Positions 61,471 through 64,000 of a stretch of 64,000 bases of DNA are shown here, piece by piece. This stretch comes from Tepidisphaera sp. GTDB lineage: Bacteria > Planctomycetota > Phycisphaerae > Phycisphaerales > UBA1924. The position numbers and the translations under genes are program-made. The stretch's first letter is position 1. Every line of letters starts with the position of its first letter. Location of the stretch: contig WGNV01000002.1 of NCBI GenBank assembly GCA_016124375.1, forward strand, positions 1 through 64,000, written 5' to 3'. The notes under the pieces are model-generated. The model worked only from the letters and a program-made list of their open reading frames with translations, searched no databases and had not been told where the DNA came from.

Positions 61471-63072
61471 TCAATGCCTGAAGTGCCGGATGCCGGTCGT
61501 CAGGCAGCAGATGCCCCGTGCCGTGCAGAGGTCAAACGTGTCCTGGTCGCGCTTGGAGCCACCCGGGTGGACGATGACGCTCACGCCCGCCTCGCCCAGC
61601 AGCGTGGGGCCGTCGGAGAATGGGAAGAACGCGTCCGAAAAACACACCGAGCCCTCGGCCAGCGGGCCGGCCTTTTCGACGGCCAGGCGGCTGGCGGTGA
61701 CGCGGTCCATTTGCCCCGCGCCAGCGCCGAACAGGCGCAGCGAGCCGTCTTTGGCGACACCCCCGAGGCACACGGCGTTGGAGAAGAGCGCCCGGCAGAC
61801 GGGCTCGAGGAACGCGGCGATCTTGAGCTGCTCGCGTGTCGGCGCCGGGCCGGCCTTGTGGGCAAAGTCGCCGGCCAGCAGCGTGTCCGGCGTCTGGGCG
61901 AGCAGCCCCCCGGGCAGCGTGCGAAGTTCCAAAGGCGGCTCTTCCAGCGTGTCCTGCACCTGCCCGCTCGCCAGCAGGCGCACGTTCGCCCAGCGGGCCC
62001 GGAGCAGCTCCAGCGCGGCCGCCGAGAACCCGGGCGCCACGATCACCTCCAGGAAGATGCTCTTGTCGCTCGTGATCAGCGTCGCGGCATCGGAATCCAT
62101 CTCGGAGGAGAGCGCCAAGATGCCGCCGTAGGCCGCGAGGGGGTCGCCCGCGAGCGCCCCGGCCACGGCTTCGCGAGCGTCGGGTGCGCTGGCGGCTCCG
62201 CATGGGTTGGTGTGCTTGATGACCGCCGCCCCGACCTGCCCGGGCACGGCGCGACGGATTGCAAGCGCCAGCGACAACGCCGCCTGGGCGTCGTTCAGAT
62301 TGTTGTAGCTCAGTTCCTTCCCGTGCAGTTGCTCGGCGTGGGCGATGCTGGTGCCCGCCTGGGGCCGATTCATACTGCGATAGATCGCCCCGCCCTGGTG
62401 CGGGTTTTCGCCCTGGCGAAGTTCTTCGGCTCGCACGTATGAGACGTTCAGAATCGCCGGAAAGCGCGAGGCGGGCTTGGGCTCCAGGTAGGCCGCGATC
62501 GCGCCGTCGTAGCGGCACGTGAGCGCGAACGCCGCCCGCGCCAGCTCGGCCCGCAGCCGGCGCGAGGTCTTCCCCCCCTGCGAGGCGAGTTCGGCGATGA
62601 CCCTCTCGTATTGCTCGGGCGACGTCACCACCGTCACATGCTCGAAGTTCTTGGCCGCCGAGCGCAGCATCGAGGGCCCGCCGATGTCGATGTTCTCGAT
62701 GGCGTGCTCGAACGTGCAGCCGGGCGTCGCGATGGTCTGCTCAAATGGATAGAGATTCACGCACACCAGGTCGATCGGCCTGATCCCGTGCTTCTGCATC
62801 GCGGCGACGTGCGCCGGGTTGTCGCGCACGCCCAAGAGCCCGCCGTGCACCATGGGGTGCAGGGTCTTGACGCGCCCGTCGAGCATCTCCGGGAACCCGG
62901 TGACCTTGTCGATGGGTGTGACCGGCAGGCCCGCCTGCGTGATGGCGGCCGCGGTGCCGCCGGTGGAGATGAGCTCCACCCCGTGCGACGCCAGAGCGCG
63001 GGCGAAGGGGATGAGCCCGGCTTTGTCGGAGACGGAGAGAAGCGCGCTGCGGATGGTTGCGAGTTCAGCCAA
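61471..63072 (-). CDS. purH: Bifunctional AICAR transformylase/IMP cyclohydrolase
   Basis: A 533-residue enzyme for the last two steps of purine synthesis. The N-terminal MGS-like domain starts RSALLSVSDKAGLIPFARAL and has KTLHPMVHGGLLGVRDN. The transformylase domain has VIKHTNPCGAASA (Lys-His and Asn-Pro-Cys-Gly) and SDAFFPFSDG near the end, with LTTGIRHFRH closing the protein. The length equals that of E. coli PurH within a few residues. ATG 63072 begins directly with the conserved strand after seven residues. The stop lies 5 bases beyond the inverted tandem element. Confidence 0.97.
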   Translation of the reverse strand: MAELATIRSALLSVSDKAGLIPFARALASHGVELISTGGTAAAITQAGLPVTPIDKVTGFPEMLDGRVKTLHPMVHGGLLGVRDNPAHVAAMQKHGIRPIDLVCVNLYPFEQTIATPGCTFEHAIENIDIGGPSMLRSAAKNFEHVTVVTSPEQYERVIAELASQGGKTSRRLRAELARAAFALTCRYDGAIAAYLEPKPASRFPAILNVSYVRAEELRQGENPHQGGAIYRSMNRPQAGTSIAHAEQLHGKELSYNNLNDAQAALSLALAIRRAVPGQVGAAVIKHTNPCGAASAPDAREAVAGALAGDPLAAYGGILALSSEMDSDAATLITSDKSIFLEVIVAPGFSAAALELLRARWANVRLLASGQVQDTLEEPPLELRTLPGGLLAQTPDTLLAGDFAHKAGPAPTREQLKIAAFLEPVCRALFSNAVCLGGVAKDGSLRLFGAGAGQMDRVTASRLAVEKAGPLAEGSVCFSDAFFPFSDGPTLLGEAGVSVIVHPGGSKRDQDTFDLCTARGICCLTTGIRHFRH

Positions 63073-63204
63073 GGCGGCCCCCGTGCAGGGTGTCGGGTTC
63101 GGGCGCCACAGAGCCGCCCCACGCGCACAGCATACGTCCGCGCGATCCCGCGCCGCGAGCCCGAGCGAGGCTCAAATCGACACCGTCCGGGCGTGGCCGC
63201 CCGC

Positions 63205-64000
63205 TCAGCGCGGGATGAACTTGGCCAGCGAGCCGTCCGCCGACGCGGCGTACAGATCCCCGTCCTCGAACTTGGTGGTCGAGAACTTCACGAACCCGGG
63301 GGCGGCGATCTTCGACAGCACGTCGCCCGTCTTGGGGTCGATCGAGAAGAGCGAGGCCTTGTCCCATACGACGAGGTTGCCGCCGCGGACGCCGATCACA
63401 TCCCCGTGCACCTCGGCGTTGTGCCAGGTCACGCCCCCGGTGCCGACGTCCAGGGCGCTCAGCCCCTCGGCCCCAAGATCGCACACCACCGAGCCCCCGA
63501 AGAAGACCGGGCTGTGGGTGAGCGCGTTGACGGTGCGGTGCCGCCAGAGCTGCGAGCCGTCGATGGCCAGCAGCCACAGCGACTGATCTCGCGACGCCAA
63601 GGCCAGGTGCAGGCCGTCGGACGCGGGGTCCGCGTCGAGCCCGCCGAAGACCCGCCCGCGTCCCAGCAGCGAGCCGTTCCGCGCAAAGAACAGCACATCG
63701 CCCCCCTGGGAGACGATCGCGACCGAGTCGCCCATCATGACCGGGGAGGTGGCGAACGCGCCGTTGGAGATGAAGCCCCACGCGCTCAGCCCCTTGCCCA
63801 GCAGGTGCGCCTGTACGCGCCCCGTGGGCGTGCCCGCGATGAGCAGGTCGTCCACCAGCAGCGTCGGGGTGCTGATGACCTGCTCGTAGCGGTCGCGGCT
63901 CAGCAGGTTGCCGGTGCCCGAGGCGAGGGTGAAGGCCTCGGTGTCGCTGCTGACGATGAAGGGGGCCTGCACGCCCGTCTGCCTCGCCACGCCCAGCCAG
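63205..64000 (-). CDS. PQQ-like beta-propeller protein (5-prime end outside the window)
   Basis: At least 260 residues; the frame is still open at the last base of the window, so the N-terminus is missing. Propeller blades of the PQQ/quinoprotein repeat type can be seen: LLVDDLLIAGTPTGRVQAHL, GDVLFFARNGSLLGRGRVFG, GSVVCDLGAEGLSALDVGTG and LFSIDPKTGDVLSKIAAPG, ending YAASADGSLAKFIPR. Such proteins assemble complexes in the envelope or bind ligands. Without the start, the signal and any enzyme residues cannot be judged. It is on the same strand as purH, with 132 bases between them. Confidence 0.8.
   Translation of the reverse strand, partial: WLGVARQTGVQAPFIVSSDTEAFTLASGTGNLLSRDRYEQVISTPTLLVDDLLIAGTPTGRVQAHLLGKGLSAWGFISNGAFATSPVMMGDSVAIVSQGGDVLFFARNGSLLGRGRVFGGLDADPASDGLHLALASRDQSLWLLAIDGSQLWRHRTVNALTHSPVFFGGSVVCDLGAEGLSALDVGTGGVTWHNAEVHGDVIGVRGGNLVVWDKASLFSIDPKTGDVLSKIAAPGFVKFSTTKFEDGDLYAASADGSLAKFIPR

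Noticed and set aside
1-64000. Clusters of short repeats considered as a possible CRISPR array
   Set aside because: The repeats are palindromic, two to four copies per site, and not separated by unique spacers of regular length.

Overview
The window is GC-rich, densely coded bacterial chromosome and most likely comes from a planctomycete of the class Phycisphaerae. The evidence is a PEP-CTERM-type C-terminus (49807..50943), a prepilin-like protein with the H-x9-DG ending (24429..25514), SPINDLY-like TPR glycosyltransferases, the HpnCDE squalene route, and many short palindromic intergenic repeats of kinds I recognise from planctomycete genomes. This placement is an inference from gene content. 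No rRNA or other phylogenetic marker was aligned.

Layout. 1-5.5 kb: secreted DUF1579-like and PD40 proteins, a BIME-like repeat, an aminotransferase, a histidine kinase and a cold-shock protein. 5.6-12.3 kb: translation and RNA genes (pnp, rpsO, fusA), an orphan AbrB-like protein and a membrane protein, with a duplicated terminator repeat. 12.7-17.8 kb: envelope polysaccharide genes (O-antigen-ligase-like and WecA-like), then a VOC protein and a TIGR02206-like membrane protein. 17.9-23.7 kb: rlmN, then ispH divergent from an overlapping hpnC-hpnD-hpnE operon for squalene synthesis. 24-33 kb: a prepilin-like protein, small unknowns, a saccharopine-dehydrogenase-like enzyme, a lone OppF-like ATPase, a PilZ-J-domain fusion, asnB, and a LigD-phosphoesterase-like protein. 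33.1-36.6 kb: a TPR lipoprotein, an ArsR-methyltransferase fusion with a perfect palindrome at its start codon, and ahcY. 36.65 kb: tRNA-Leu(UAA).

36.8-48.5 kb is the most distinctive part. otsA and an OtsB-GH15 fusion (minus strand) diverge from a plus-strand run of SDR, aquaporin, two-domain VOC lipoprotein, GH63 glycosidase, membrane-redoxin fusion and 4-TM protein. Three of the five junctions in this run are 4-base stop/start overlaps. It reads as a trehalose, osmotic and redox stress island. 48.5-64 kb: flavin reductase, tRNA-Phe(GAA), the PEP-CTERM protein, a fucosyltransferase-like protein, cinA, two lipoproteins of a propeller/CsgG-like pair, a Xer recombinase, a SPINDLY-like O-GlcNAc-transferase homologue, a secreted LolA-like protein, an HNH nuclease, purH, and a propeller protein cut by the window end.

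The best leads for something undescribed are the c-di-GMP-type PilZ domain fused to a J domain, the aquaporin with a mirror-symmetric six-cysteine tail, the OtsB-GH15 fusion within the stress island, and the palindromic repeat families. No CRISPR array, insertion sequence, rRNA, prophage or recognisable defence system was seen.
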